Assembly (NCBI RefSeq): GCF_003574395.1
Contig: NZ_QMJY01000080.1
Span: 1-64,000 of the forward strand
DNA length: 64,000 nucleotides
DNA from: Tabrizicola thermarum
GTDB lineage: Bacteria > Pseudomonadota > Alphaproteobacteria > Rhodobacterales > Rhodobacteraceae
Direction of reading: 5' to 3'
The position numbers were made by a program, and so were the translations under genes. Below, piece after piece: positions 29,123-36,734 of the stretch. The notes under the pieces were generated by a model. That model was not told the origin of the DNA, made no database searches, and saw nothing but the letters and a program-made list of their open reading frames with translations. Positions within the stretch are counted from its first letter, which is position 1. Each line of letters begins with the position of its first letter.

Positions 29123-30259
29123 ATGGCGGCACCGCTGGAGGGCATCCGCGTCATCGAACTGGCGCGGATCCTGGCTGGCCCCTGGGCCGGGCAGACCCTG
29201 GCTGACCTGGGCGCCGATGTCATCAAGGTCGAGGCCCCCGAAGGCGACGACACAAGGCGCTGGGGGCCTCCGTTCATCGAGGCAGGGGGCGAACGGACCG
29301 CAGCCTATTTCCATTCCGCGAACCGGGGCAAGCGGGGGATCACCTGCGATTTCCGCACGGCCGAGGGGCAGGAAACCGTCCGTCGGCTGGTCGCCGATGC
29401 GGATGTGGTGATCGAGAATTTCAAGGTCGGGGGCCTGGCGAAATACGGGCTCGACTGGGAATCCCTGCGCAAGGTGAACCCCCGGCTGATCTACTGTTCG
29501 ATCACCGGCTTCGGGCAGGACGGACCCTATGCGCATAGGGCGGGATACGACTTCATCATCCAGGGCATGTCGGGGCTGATGTCGGTCACCGGCCCGGCGG
29601 ATGGCCAGCCGCAGAAGGTGGGCGTGGCGGTGACGGACATCTTCACCGGCGTCTATGCCGCAACCGCGATCCTGGCCGCGCTGGTGCAGCGCGGACGGAC
29701 CGGCGAAGGCCAGCAGATCGACATGGCCTTGCTGGACGTGGCGACTTCGATCATGGCGAACCAGGCGATGAACTATCTGGCTTCGGGCAAGGCGCCCGGA
29801 CTGATGGGCAACGCGCATCCGAACCTCGCGCCCTATGCGGTTTTCGACTGCAAGGACGGCTGGCTGATCCTGGCCACCGGCAACGACGCGCAGTATCAGC
29901 GGCTGTGCAGGATTCTGGGGCTGGAGGCGATGGCGAACGAGCCCGCCTTCCTGACCAATGCCGATCGCGTCGCCAACCGGGCCGCCTTGACCGAGCGGTT
30001 GACGGCTGCGACGAAGACCTGGCCCAAGGCGGACCTGCTTGCCGCTTGCGAGGCCGAGGGCGTTCCTGCCGGACCGATCAACAACCTCGCCGAGGTCTTT
30101 GCCGACCCGCAGGTGGTGGCGCGGCGGTTGCAGATCGCGCCCGAAGGCGTGCCGGGGGTGCGCAGCCCGATGACATTCTCGGGTGCCAGTCTGGCACTGG
30201 ACCGGCCAGCACCCCGGCTGGGGCAGCACCAGGATGAGGTTCTGGGCAGGAAAGACTAG
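29123..30259 (+). CDS. CaiB/BaiF family (class III) CoA-transferase
   Basis: A 378-aa protein that moves CoA between carboxylic acids through an aspartyl-CoA thioester. Family motifs are VIELARILAGPWAGQTLADLGADVIKVE (given here by its edges, VIELARI and LGADVIKVE), NRGKRGITCDF and the catalytic region AGYDFIIQGMSGLMS. Substrate specificity cannot be assigned, and no acyl-CoA dehydrogenase or other pathway gene is next to it. It starts one base after the DsbA-like stop, and its own stop overlaps the convergent HTH gene by 4 bp. Confidence 0.93.
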   Translation: MAAPLEGIRVIELARILAGPWAGQTLADLGADVIKVEAPEGDDTRRWGPPFIEAGGERTAAYFHSANRGKRGITCDFRTAEGQETVRRLVADADVVIENFKVGGLAKYGLDWESLRKVNPRLIYCSITGFGQDGPYAHRAGYDFIIQGMSGLMSVTGPADGQPQKVGVAVTDIFTGVYAATAILAALVQRGRTGEGQQIDMALLDVATSIMANQAMNYLASGKAPGLMGNAHPNLAPYAVFDCKDGWLILATGNDAQYQRLCRILGLEAMANEPAFLTNADRVANRAALTERLTAATKTWPKADLLAACEAEGVPAGPINNLAEVFADPQVVARRLQIAPEGVPGVRSPMTFSGASLALDRPAPRLGQHQDEVLGRKD

Positions 30260-30480
30260 GGGGCGGGTTCCGCCTCGAGAAGGTCGCCCGGCTGACAGTC
30301 CAGCGCAGCGCAGATGGCGGCGAGGGTGTCGAACCGGATGCCCTTCACCTTTCCCGACTTCAGCAGGCTGAGATTCTGTTCGGTGATACCGATCCTTTCG
30401 GCCAGTTCGCGCGACCGCATCTTGCGGCGGGCCAGCATCACGTCCAGCCGGACGACGATCTGCAAGCTCGGCTGTGCCAT
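30256..30480 (-). CDS. Small Cro/C1-type helix-turn-helix regulator
   Basis: A 74-aa DNA-binding protein consisting of one HTH domain: VRLDVMLARRKMRSRELAERIG, given here as its recognition region SRELAERIGITEQNLSLLKSG. It is the type that regularly accompanies DUF2975 membrane proteins. Its start overlaps the DUF2975 stop by one base (TGATG). It probably represses its own operon, and a symmetric AT-rich site lies upstream at 31023-31035. Confidence 0.9.
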   Translation of the reverse strand: MAQPSLQIVVRLDVMLARRKMRSRELAERIGITEQNLSLLKSGKVKGIRFDTLAAICAALDCQPGDLLEAEPAP

Positions 30481-31004
30481 CAGACGAACCCCGCGTTCTC
30501 GGCCTTGACCGCAGCCGCCTCGCGCATGGCCCAGCCGATCACGGTCAACAGGCCCGCCGCCAGCAGAAAGCCCAGTGTGCCATCGTCAAGCGCGATGGAT
30601 AGCGTCCTGTGCGGAGCGTTCCAGCTGAGGATCAGCAGGCGCAGCGTCGGTCCGATCACGGTAAACAGGGCGACGACCACCATGGCCCGACCGATCCTCA
30701 GGATGGTCTCGGCATTTTCAAGGCTGAGGACCTCGGCCATCCGGTAGCGCCCGAAGAGCCGCACCATGCCACGCAGAGCGGCCACCATGGGCAGGACCGA
30801 GACCAGCGCCACCGCGGCCACCAATCCGGCCTGCACCGCCGTCACCGTGGTTCCCGGCGGCGCATCCGCGCCGACAAGCGAGCCCGGATCGGCCACCCAT
30901 TTCCCGGCTTGGACAAGGACAAGCAGCGGCAGGGCCACCGACAGGACCAGGGCGACCCAGTACAGGATTCCGGACAGCGATTGCAGGCGGCTGCGATCTT
31001 TCAT
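30480..31004 (-). CDS. DUF2975 membrane protein
   Basis: A 174-aa protein with four hydrophobic segments (near residues 12-30, 58-78, 105-125 and 143-160), the DUF2975 layout. It may sense or modulate the co-encoded HTH regulator, as a membrane sensor or antagonist, but this is inferred only from their constant pairing. It is the first gene of the two-gene minus-strand unit and is divergent from the lipoprotein gene at 31072. Confidence 0.85.
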   Translation of the reverse strand: MKDRSRLQSLSGILYWVALVLSVALPLLVLVQAGKWVADPGSLVGADAPPGTTVTAVQAGLVAAVALVSVLPMVAALRGMVRLFGRYRMAEVLSLENAETILRIGRAMVVVALFTVIGPTLRLLILSWNAPHRTLSIALDDGTLGFLLAAGLLTVIGWAMREAAAVKAENAGFV

Positions 31005-31022
31005 CTTTACCTCTTTTCACAG

Positions 31023-31035
31023 CGATAAATTATCG
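31023..31035. promoter_or_regulatory. Operator-like repeat CGATAA-A-TTATCG in the divergent spacer
   Basis: cgataa (31023-31028) and ttatcg (31030-31035) are perfect reverse complements around one A. The surrounding 31010-31065 is the most AT-rich spacer nearby and must hold the promoters of DUF2975-HTH and the lipoprotein gene. It is a likely binding site for the co-encoded HTH protein. Confidence 0.5.
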
Positions 31036-31071
31036 TATTACAGTAAAATATATCTGTCAAAGGAGAATCCT

Positions 31072-31629
31072 ATGCGTTTGACCCCTGCCTGGCTGGCCAG
31101 TCTGGCCCTGGCGGCCTGCTCGGCCATCGTGCCCTCGACGGCTGCGCGGCTTGCGGCGATCGACCCGCTGACGGCCGACCCGGCCGCGATCGAACTGGTG
31201 GTGATCCTGCCGCCCGGCCTTGCGATCAGCCCGGGGACGGCGGAGCTGAGGCTTGGGGCAAGCCGTGGCAAGGACCAGCTGGCCCAGAGTTTCCGGCTGG
31301 AGGATCGCCCCGTTGTCCCGGGGATCGACCTGCCCGAAGGCGCGACGGCGCGGCAGTTTGCGCTGGCCGAGCCCGAGGTCGCGCAGATGCGGGCCTTGCA
31401 GGCGAGGATCGGCAAGTGGAAACAGGAGGGGAATGCGCAGGGGACCTTCGGGCTTGGCATCGGCGGCTGCGCCATCGGGGCGGGGCCTGCGCCCGAGGCC
31501 CGCGGCTCGGTGCTGATCCGCCTCGCTAAGGACGCGCCCTTCCTGCCGCTGATCGCGGATGGAAAGTTGTCCGACCTCCTGGGGGCGGAAACGCTGGCGG
31601 CGATCAAGCCTTGCCAAGGCGCCGAATAA
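31072..31629 (+). CDS. Putative lipoprotein, 185 aa, unknown function
   Basis: The lipobox LALAAC places the lipidated Cys near residue 16. The mature part is rich in Ala, Leu and Pro and includes ELVVILPPGLAISPG, a predicted helix QMRALQARIGKWKQEGN, and two more cysteines (GGCAIG and KPCQG). AGGAG precedes the ATG at 31072. It is divergent from DUF2975-HTH and shares a spacer with an operator-like site, so the three genes may form one regulated module. Confidence 0.78.
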   Translation: MRLTPAWLASLALAACSAIVPSTAARLAAIDPLTADPAAIELVVILPPGLAISPGTAELRLGASRGKDQLAQSFRLEDRPVVPGIDLPEGATARQFALAEPEVAQMRALQARIGKWKQEGNAQGTFGLGIGGCAIGAGPAPEARGSVLIRLAKDAPFLPLIADGKLSDLLGAETLAAIKPCQGAE

Positions 31630-31685
31630 GGCGTAGGCGCCCGCCTCCGGTTGAGATTGCCCCGCCCGGGTGCTAGTCTGAAACC

Positions 31686-32165
31686 ATGGCCCGGCGCGGG
31701 GGCCGAGTGGACCGCGCTTCGTTGGAGGACCCGGTCCTGTCGCATTCTGATCCTGCCACCGGCCTGCCGGTCGGTCCGCGCCCGACGCCCGCCGAAGGCA
31801 CCGCCGGCCCGGAAGGGCACAACTCGCAAGCCGTTCTGGACCTTGTTCTGAAATCCGTCGATGACGACAAGGCCGAGGACATCGTCCAGATCGACCTGCG
31901 CGGTCGGTCGGACGTGGCGGATTACATGGTGATCTGCTCGGGCCGGTCCTCGCGGCAGGTCGCCTCGATCTCGGAAAAGCTGGCCGACCGGCTGAAGCAG
32001 GAGATGCGGATTTCCGTCCGCATGGAAGGCAAGGAAACCGGCGACTGGGTGCTGATCGACGCGGGCGACGTGATCGTCCATGTCTTCCGTCCGGAAGTGC
32101 GCGAATTCTACCAGCTGGAAAAGATGTGGCTTCCGGCAGGGTCTTCCCTGGCCGCCAAGGCCTGA
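31686..32165 (+). CDS. rsfS: Ribosomal silencing factor RsfS
   Basis: A 159-aa protein. The conserved RsfS core covers roughly the last 115 residues: DKAEDIVQIDLRGRSDVADY, VICSGRSSRQVASI and GDWVLIDAGDVIVHVF. RsfS binds ribosomal protein L14 and blocks subunit joining during starvation. The first about 45 residues are not conserved-looking, so translation may start later, for example at a GTG or TTG around 31707-31722. It is coupled to rlmH by a TGATG overlap, the usual arrangement. Confidence 0.92.
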   Translation: MARRGGRVDRASLEDPVLSHSDPATGLPVGPRPTPAEGTAGPEGHNSQAVLDLVLKSVDDDKAEDIVQIDLRGRSDVADYMVICSGRSSRQVASISEKLADRLKQEMRISVRMEGKETGDWVLIDAGDVIVHVFRPEVREFYQLEKMWLPAGSSLAAKA

Positions 32166-32635
32166 TGCGCCTGCATCTCTGCGCCGTGGGCCGCCTGCGG
32201 GCGGGGCCAGAGCGCGATCTGGTGGACGACTACCTGGCACGGCTGGACCGGACCGGGCGGCCCCTGGGGCTTGGCCCGGTGATCGAGCATGAAGTGGAAG
32301 ACCGGAAGGGCGGCGGCATGGCGGCCGAAGGCGCGCTCCTGTCCCGTGCGATCCCCGAAGGGGCGGCGCTGTGCGTGCTGGACGAACGCGGCAAGACGCT
32401 CTCCAGCCCCGAATTTGCGCAGACCCTGGCCCAGTGGCGCGACGGCGGTCGGCAGGACGCAGCCTTTGTCATCGGCGGAGCGGACGGCGTCGATCCCGCC
32501 CTTCGCGCGCGCGCCGATCTGACGATCAGCCTGGGCCGGATGGTCTGGCCGCACATGCTGGTGCGGGTCATGCTGGCCGAACAGCTTTACCGAGCGGCAA
32601 CCATCCTTGCCGGGTCGCCCTATCACCGCGCCTGA
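32165..32635 (+). CDS. rlmH: RlmH, 23S rRNA pseudouridine-1915 N3-methyltransferase
   Basis: A 156-aa SPOUT-fold methyltransferase acting on the 70S ribosome. AAFVIGGADGVD and LTISLGRMVWPHMLVRVML form the knotted AdoMet-binding region, and the C-terminus SPYHR is typical. The ATG at 32165 overlaps the rsfS stop. It forms a two-gene ribosome-maintenance operon with rsfS; nadD, often upstream in other bacteria, is not here. Confidence 0.96.
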   Translation: MRLHLCAVGRLRAGPERDLVDDYLARLDRTGRPLGLGPVIEHEVEDRKGGGMAAEGALLSRAIPEGAALCVLDERGKTLSSPEFAQTLAQWRDGGRQDAAFVIGGADGVDPALRARADLTISLGRMVWPHMLVRVMLAEQLYRAATILAGSPYHRA

Positions 32636-32644
32636 GCAGCGGCT

Positions 32645-33976
32645 CTATCGCAGCGCCCGTTCCGCCGCCGCGCCCAGCTTCAGCAGCCGCGCTTCCTGCC
32701 CTGGTCCGGCCATCAGGCTGATTCCGCAGGACGGTTGCGACGTGGGCAGGGTCAGCGCGCAGACGCCCAGCATGTTGCCGACCCGCGTGTTGCGCAGGGC
32801 AAGGAGGTTTTCGGTCACATAATAGGCGTCGTCCGTCAGCAGGCGGTCGGCCGAGGGCGGCAGGATCGGCGAGGTCGGCACCAGAACGGCATCGAAAGCT
32901 GCGGTCTCGGCGGCCCAGTTGCGGCGGATCGCCTCAAGCCTGCGCCACCCTGCGACATAGTCCATGCCAAGGACGTTTGCGCCGGACCGGAAGCGTTCGA
33001 GGATACGAGGGAACATCTTCTGCGGCGCGGTTTCGATGATGTCGCGCCAGATGCCATAGGCTTCGGCGGTGAACAGGGCGGCGGAAAGCGCCATCGCTTC
33101 GGCGGCTTCGGGAAAGCTGAGGCGCGCAATGCTGGCCCCGGCCCTGCCAAGGCGCGCGACGGCGTCGTCGAAGCCCTGTGCCGGGCGGTCGCGGAGGTCA
33201 TCCAGCGCGACGGTTTCCAGGATGGCAAGCCGCTTGCCCGACAGCGTCGCCCCGGCAAGGTCGGTCGGCGCGCCACCGGACAGGGCCGCCAGCAGCAGCG
33301 CGCAATCCTCGACCGAATGGGACAGCGGGCCGATGGTGTCAAAGCGTTCGCACAGGGGCAGAACGCCACCCATCGGCAGGCTGCCGACGCTGGTCTTGAG
33401 CCCGACAAGGTCGTTCCAGGCGGCGGGAACCCGCACCGACCCGCCGGTATCGGACCCGATGGCCGCCGGAGCCAGCCCGAAGGCAACCGAAGCTGCCGCC
33501 CCTGACGACGACCCTCCCGGAACGGCTCTGTCGTCGTTCAGGCAGGGCGGCGTCGCCGTCACCGGGTTCAGACCCAGGCCCGAGAAGGCCAGTTCCGACA
33601 TGTGCGTCTTGCCCAGGCAGACAAGGCCCTGCAGCGTCGCGGTTTCCAGCACCGTTGCGTCCCGGTCCGGTATGCGACCCTTGAGCAAGGCCGATCCGCC
33701 CTCGGTCGCCACGCCGGCACTGTCGAACAGGTCCTTCCAGCTGATCGGCACCCCGTCCAACAGGCCCTTGCGCAGCCCCGTCTTGGCGCGTGAGGCAGCG
33801 GCCATCGCCTCGGCCCGCGCGCGGGCCGGGGTGGCACGGGCATAGATGCGCGGCGCAAGCGGGTGGCTTTCGATCTGGTCGAGGAAGGCCTCGGTCAGTT
33901 CGACCGGGTGGATGCGGCCCTTGCCGATCTCGCGTCCAAGCTCGGCTGCCGTCATGTGCGCCCAGGTTCCGGTCAT
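32645..33976 (-). CDS. Amidase-signature family hydrolase
   Basis: A 443-aa enzyme with the Ser-cisSer-Lys triad: Lys81 (ISWKD), the cis-Ser region PGGSSSGAA (Ser156-158), and the nucleophile Ser180 in GSDTGGSVR. It hydrolyses an amide, perhaps a short-chain or aryl amide. It resembles GatA, but gatB and gatC are absent, so a role in tRNA amidation is unlikely. It is convergent with rlmH, with 9 bases between the stops, and divergent from the UbiH-like gene. Confidence 0.92.
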   Translation of the reverse strand: MTGTWAHMTAAELGREIGKGRIHPVELTEAFLDQIESHPLAPRIYARATPARARAEAMAAASRAKTGLRKGLLDGVPISWKDLFDSAGVATEGGSALLKGRIPDRDATVLETATLQGLVCLGKTHMSELAFSGLGLNPVTATPPCLNDDRAVPGGSSSGAAASVAFGLAPAAIGSDTGGSVRVPAAWNDLVGLKTSVGSLPMGGVLPLCERFDTIGPLSHSVEDCALLLAALSGGAPTDLAGATLSGKRLAILETVALDDLRDRPAQGFDDAVARLGRAGASIARLSFPEAAEAMALSAALFTAEAYGIWRDIIETAPQKMFPRILERFRSGANVLGMDYVAGWRRLEAIRRNWAAETAAFDAVLVPTSPILPPSADRLLTDDAYYVTENLLALRNTRVGNMLGVCALTLPTSQPSCGISLMAGPGQEARLLKLGAAAERALR

Positions 33977-34053
33977 CTTTTCCCCCTTGTTGCCGCAAGG
34001 GTAGCGGCTTGGCGACGCATGGACAATCCGCCTGCGCGGGGTATGTAAGGCCG

Positions 34054-35283
34054 ATGGAAAGAGATACCGACATCCTGATCGCGGGCGGAGGGCTGAACGG
34101 CCCGGCGCTGGCCCTGGCGCTGGCGCAAGGAGGGTTTCGCGTGACGGTGGTCGATGCGCGCCCGGCGCCCTTGCGGGCCGAAGCCGGGTTCGACGGGCGG
34201 GCCTATGCGCTGGCGATCGCGTCGGTCAGGCTGCTGACCGCGATCGGGGTCTGGCCGCTGGTCGCCGACAAGGCGCAGCCGATGCTGGAGATCAAGGCCT
34301 CGGACGGGCGCGCGGGCGAAGGGGCGGCTCCGTTCTTCCTGCACTTCGACGCGGCCGAGATCGAGGAAGGCCCGGTGGGGCACATGCTGGAGGACCGGCA
34401 TCTTTATGCGGCCTTCCTGGCGGCGATGCGGGACACCCCGGGCATCACGCTTCTGTCGGGCGAAACCGTTGTCGCGCAAGAGGTTGCGCCTTCCGGCGTG
34501 ACGGTGAGCCTGGCATCCGGCCGGACGCTGACGGCGGGGCTGCTGGTCGGCTGCGACGGTCGCGGGTCGGGCGTTGCAGCGCGGGCCGGGATCCGCAGGG
34601 TGGGCTGGGGCTATGGCCAGACCGCGCTGGTCACGGCGATCCGGCACGAGAAGGACCACCACGGCGTAGCGCAGCAGTTCTTCATGCCCTCGGGTCCGCT
34701 GGCGATCCTGCCGCTGAAGGGCGGGCATCATTCCAGCATCGTCTGGAGCGAGACGGACGCGAACGCGGCGGCGATCCAGGCCTTGCCGGACGCCGAATAT
34801 CTGGAGGCGCTGCGCCCCCGGTTCGGCGATTTCCTGGGCGAGATTTCCCTGGCCGGCGAACGGTTTACCTATCCGCTTTCGCTGTCCCTTGCCGAACGTT
34901 TCATCGCCCCGCGCGTGGCTTTGGTGGGCGACGCGGCGCATGGCGTCCACCCCATCGCCGGCCAGGGGCTGAACCTTGGCCTGCGCGATGTGGCGGCGCT
35001 GGCCGAAGTGCTGATCCTGGCCCGCCGCCGCGGTGAGGACCCCGGCAGCCCCACATCGCTGGAGGAGTATCAGCGCTGGCGGCGGTTCGACGCGACGGCG
35101 CTGGCCCTGGGCATGGATACGGTCAACCGGGTATTCTCCAGCGACAATCCGCTGCTGCGGTTGGGCCGCGACCTTGGCATGGGCGTGGTCAGTGCCTTGC
35201 CGTCCCTGCGCCGCGGCTTCATGCGGCAGGCGGCGGGACTGTCGGGCGAGCTTCCGAAACTTCTGACGGGGCGTCAGGTCTGA
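34054..35283 (+). CDS. UbiH/Coq6-family FAD-dependent hydroxylase
   Basis: A 409-aa flavoprotein monooxygenase. The N-terminal dinucleotide motif is ILIAGGGLNGPAL, the mid motif is VGCDGRGSGVA, and the second FAD motif GDAAHGVHPIAGQGLNLGLRD is marked by GDAAHGVHP. It hydroxylates the ubiquinone ring; which position (C5, C6 or C1) cannot be told from the sequence. The start at 34054 is the first ATG giving a direct Rossmann strand. Its 3' end overlaps the convergent antiporter gene by 65 bp. Confidence 0.92.
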   Translation: MERDTDILIAGGGLNGPALALALAQGGFRVTVVDARPAPLRAEAGFDGRAYALAIASVRLLTAIGVWPLVADKAQPMLEIKASDGRAGEGAAPFFLHFDAAEIEEGPVGHMLEDRHLYAAFLAAMRDTPGITLLSGETVVAQEVAPSGVTVSLASGRTLTAGLLVGCDGRGSGVAARAGIRRVGWGYGQTALVTAIRHEKDHHGVAQQFFMPSGPLAILPLKGGHHSSIVWSETDANAAAIQALPDAEYLEALRPRFGDFLGEISLAGERFTYPLSLSLAERFIAPRVALVGDAAHGVHPIAGQGLNLGLRDVAALAEVLILARRRGEDPGSPTSLEEYQRWRRFDATALALGMDTVNRVFSSDNPLLRLGRDLGMGVVSALPSLRRGFMRQAAGLSGELPKLLTGRQV

Positions 35284-36550
35284 CCTCGGCGCCTTCCGGG
35301 GCTGGCTCCGCCACGGTCGCCTTGCGCGCCCAGCGCAGGTCGAGAAGGTGGAACAGAAGCGGGTTCGCGAGGATCGAGATCATGGCACCGGCCACCACCA
35401 GATCGCGCGCCTCGGTCGCGACGATGTTCAGCTTGACGCCCATGCTGATGAGAATGAAGGAAAACTCGCCGATCTGCGCCAGGCTTGCCGCGATGGTCAG
35501 CCCCTGGTCGTGACCGCGCCCGAAGGCCTTCACGATGTAATAGGCCGCGACCGACTTCACGATCAGGATGATGGCGACCGTTCCGATCAGCGCAAGCGGC
35601 GAGACGACGACGATGCCGGGGTTGAAGAGCATACCCACGGACACGAAGAACAGAACGGCAAAGGCGTCGCGCAGGGGAAGCGTTTCGCGCATGGCCTGCT
35701 GCGACAGGGTCGAGGAGGACAAGACCATGCCGGCGAAGAACGCACCCAGTGCGAAGGAGACGCCGAAGAAATGGGTGGCCCCGTAGGCGACGCCCAGGGC
35801 GATGGCGAGGACCGACAGCCGGAACAGCTCGCGCGAACGGGTCTGGGCGACGAAGTGCAGGATCCAGGGGATCACGCGCTGGCCGACGATCAGCATCAGC
35901 GCCACGAAGGCCGCCGCCTTGGCCAGCGTGATGAGGACCGTCGCCGCGATGGGGCCGATGCCGATGGTGCTGGTCACTTCCGCGACGGCCTCTGCCTCTT
36001 CTCCGACCGGCAGGGCATTGCCGCCCAGAAGCCCCGCCAGGGGCGGGATCAGGACCAGAGCGATGACCATCACCAGGTCCTCGACGATCAGCCAGCCGAC
36101 AGCCACCCTGCCCTTTTCGGTGGTGACAAGGTCACGGTCCTGCAACGCGCGCAGAAGCACCACGGTCGAGGCGACCGAAAGGGCGAGGCCGAAGATCAGC
36201 CCGGCCCCGATGCTCCAGCCCAGGGCCCAGCCCATCGCGGTGCCGAAGGCTGTGGCGACGGCGATCTGCCCCAGCGCACCCGGAACCGCGATCGCCTTCA
36301 CCGCCATCAGGTCGCGGGGGGAAAAGTGCAGACCCACGCCGAACATCAGCAGGATCACCCCAAGCTCGGCCAGTTCGGTGGCAAGCCCCATGTCGGCGAC
36401 ATAGCCCGGCGTGAACGGACCGATCACGACGCCCGCCAGAAGATAACCGGCGATCAGCGGCAGTTTCAGCCGCTGGGCCAGCAGGCCGAACAGAAAGGCC
36501 AGGCCGAAACCGGCGACCAGAGTGGTGATGAGGGGCGTGTCGTGGGGCAA
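35219..36550 (-). CDS. CPA2-family monovalent cation/proton antiporter without RCK domain
   Basis: A 443-aa protein with about 12 membrane helices of the Na_H_Exchanger type: LKLPLIAGYLLAGVVIGP, LLMFGVGLHFSPRDL and SVASTVVLLRALQD are hallmark KefB/YbaL stretches. The C-terminal TrkA-N (RCK) domain of KefB is missing; after LLDLRWARK there is only a Pro/Glu tail. I place the start at a TTG (36550-36548) just before the first helix. The longer open frame upstream is Arg-rich and unlikely. It mediates potassium or sodium efflux against protons. Confidence 0.82.
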   Translation of the reverse strand: MPHDTPLITTLVAGFGLAFLFGLLAQRLKLPLIAGYLLAGVVIGPFTPGYVADMGLATELAELGVILLMFGVGLHFSPRDLMAVKAIAVPGALGQIAVATAFGTAMGWALGWSIGAGLIFGLALSVASTVVLLRALQDRDLVTTEKGRVAVGWLIVEDLVMVIALVLIPPLAGLLGGNALPVGEEAEAVAEVTSTIGIGPIAATVLITLAKAAAFVALMLIVGQRVIPWILHFVAQTRSRELFRLSVLAIALGVAYGATHFFGVSFALGAFFAGMVLSSSTLSQQAMRETLPLRDAFAVLFFVSVGMLFNPGIVVVSPLALIGTVAIILIVKSVAAYYIVKAFGRGHDQGLTIAASLAQIGEFSFILISMGVKLNIVATEARDLVVAGAMISILANPLLFHLLDLRWARKATVAEPAPEGAEVRPDAPSEVSEARPTVPPPAA

Positions 36551-36679
36551 TGCGCTTCGGGTCCTTGCCGGCCCGCACCTCCGGGGTCCGGGTGCGGCCA
36601 AACGGGTTGCGGGAAAGGTGTCGGGAGACAGGGAAAGAGTAAGGGCCGGGACCCGCATTGCAAGCTTCGGAGCCGACCG

Positions 36680-36709
36680 TTTCGGCAAAATTCCGTCCTT
36701 TTGCCGAAA
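36680..36709. promoter_or_regulatory. 11-bp inverted repeat TTTCGGCAAAA-N8-TTTTGCCGAAA
   Basis: The arms at 36680-36690 and 36699-36709 are perfect reverse complements separated by ttccgtcc. The repeat lies 26 bases before the YcaQ-like start and about 130 bases before the antiporter start, in a divergent spacer. The length and perfection suggest a dimeric repressor site. It has no T-run typical of a terminator. Confidence 0.6.
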
Positions 36710-36734
36710 CACTTTGCAATGATAGGTCTTGGCG

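Noticed and set aside
32645-33976. Amidase as GatA of the aminoacyl-tRNA amidotransferase
   Set aside because: No gatB or gatC nearby, and the sequence fits general amidases; gatA is expected elsewhere.
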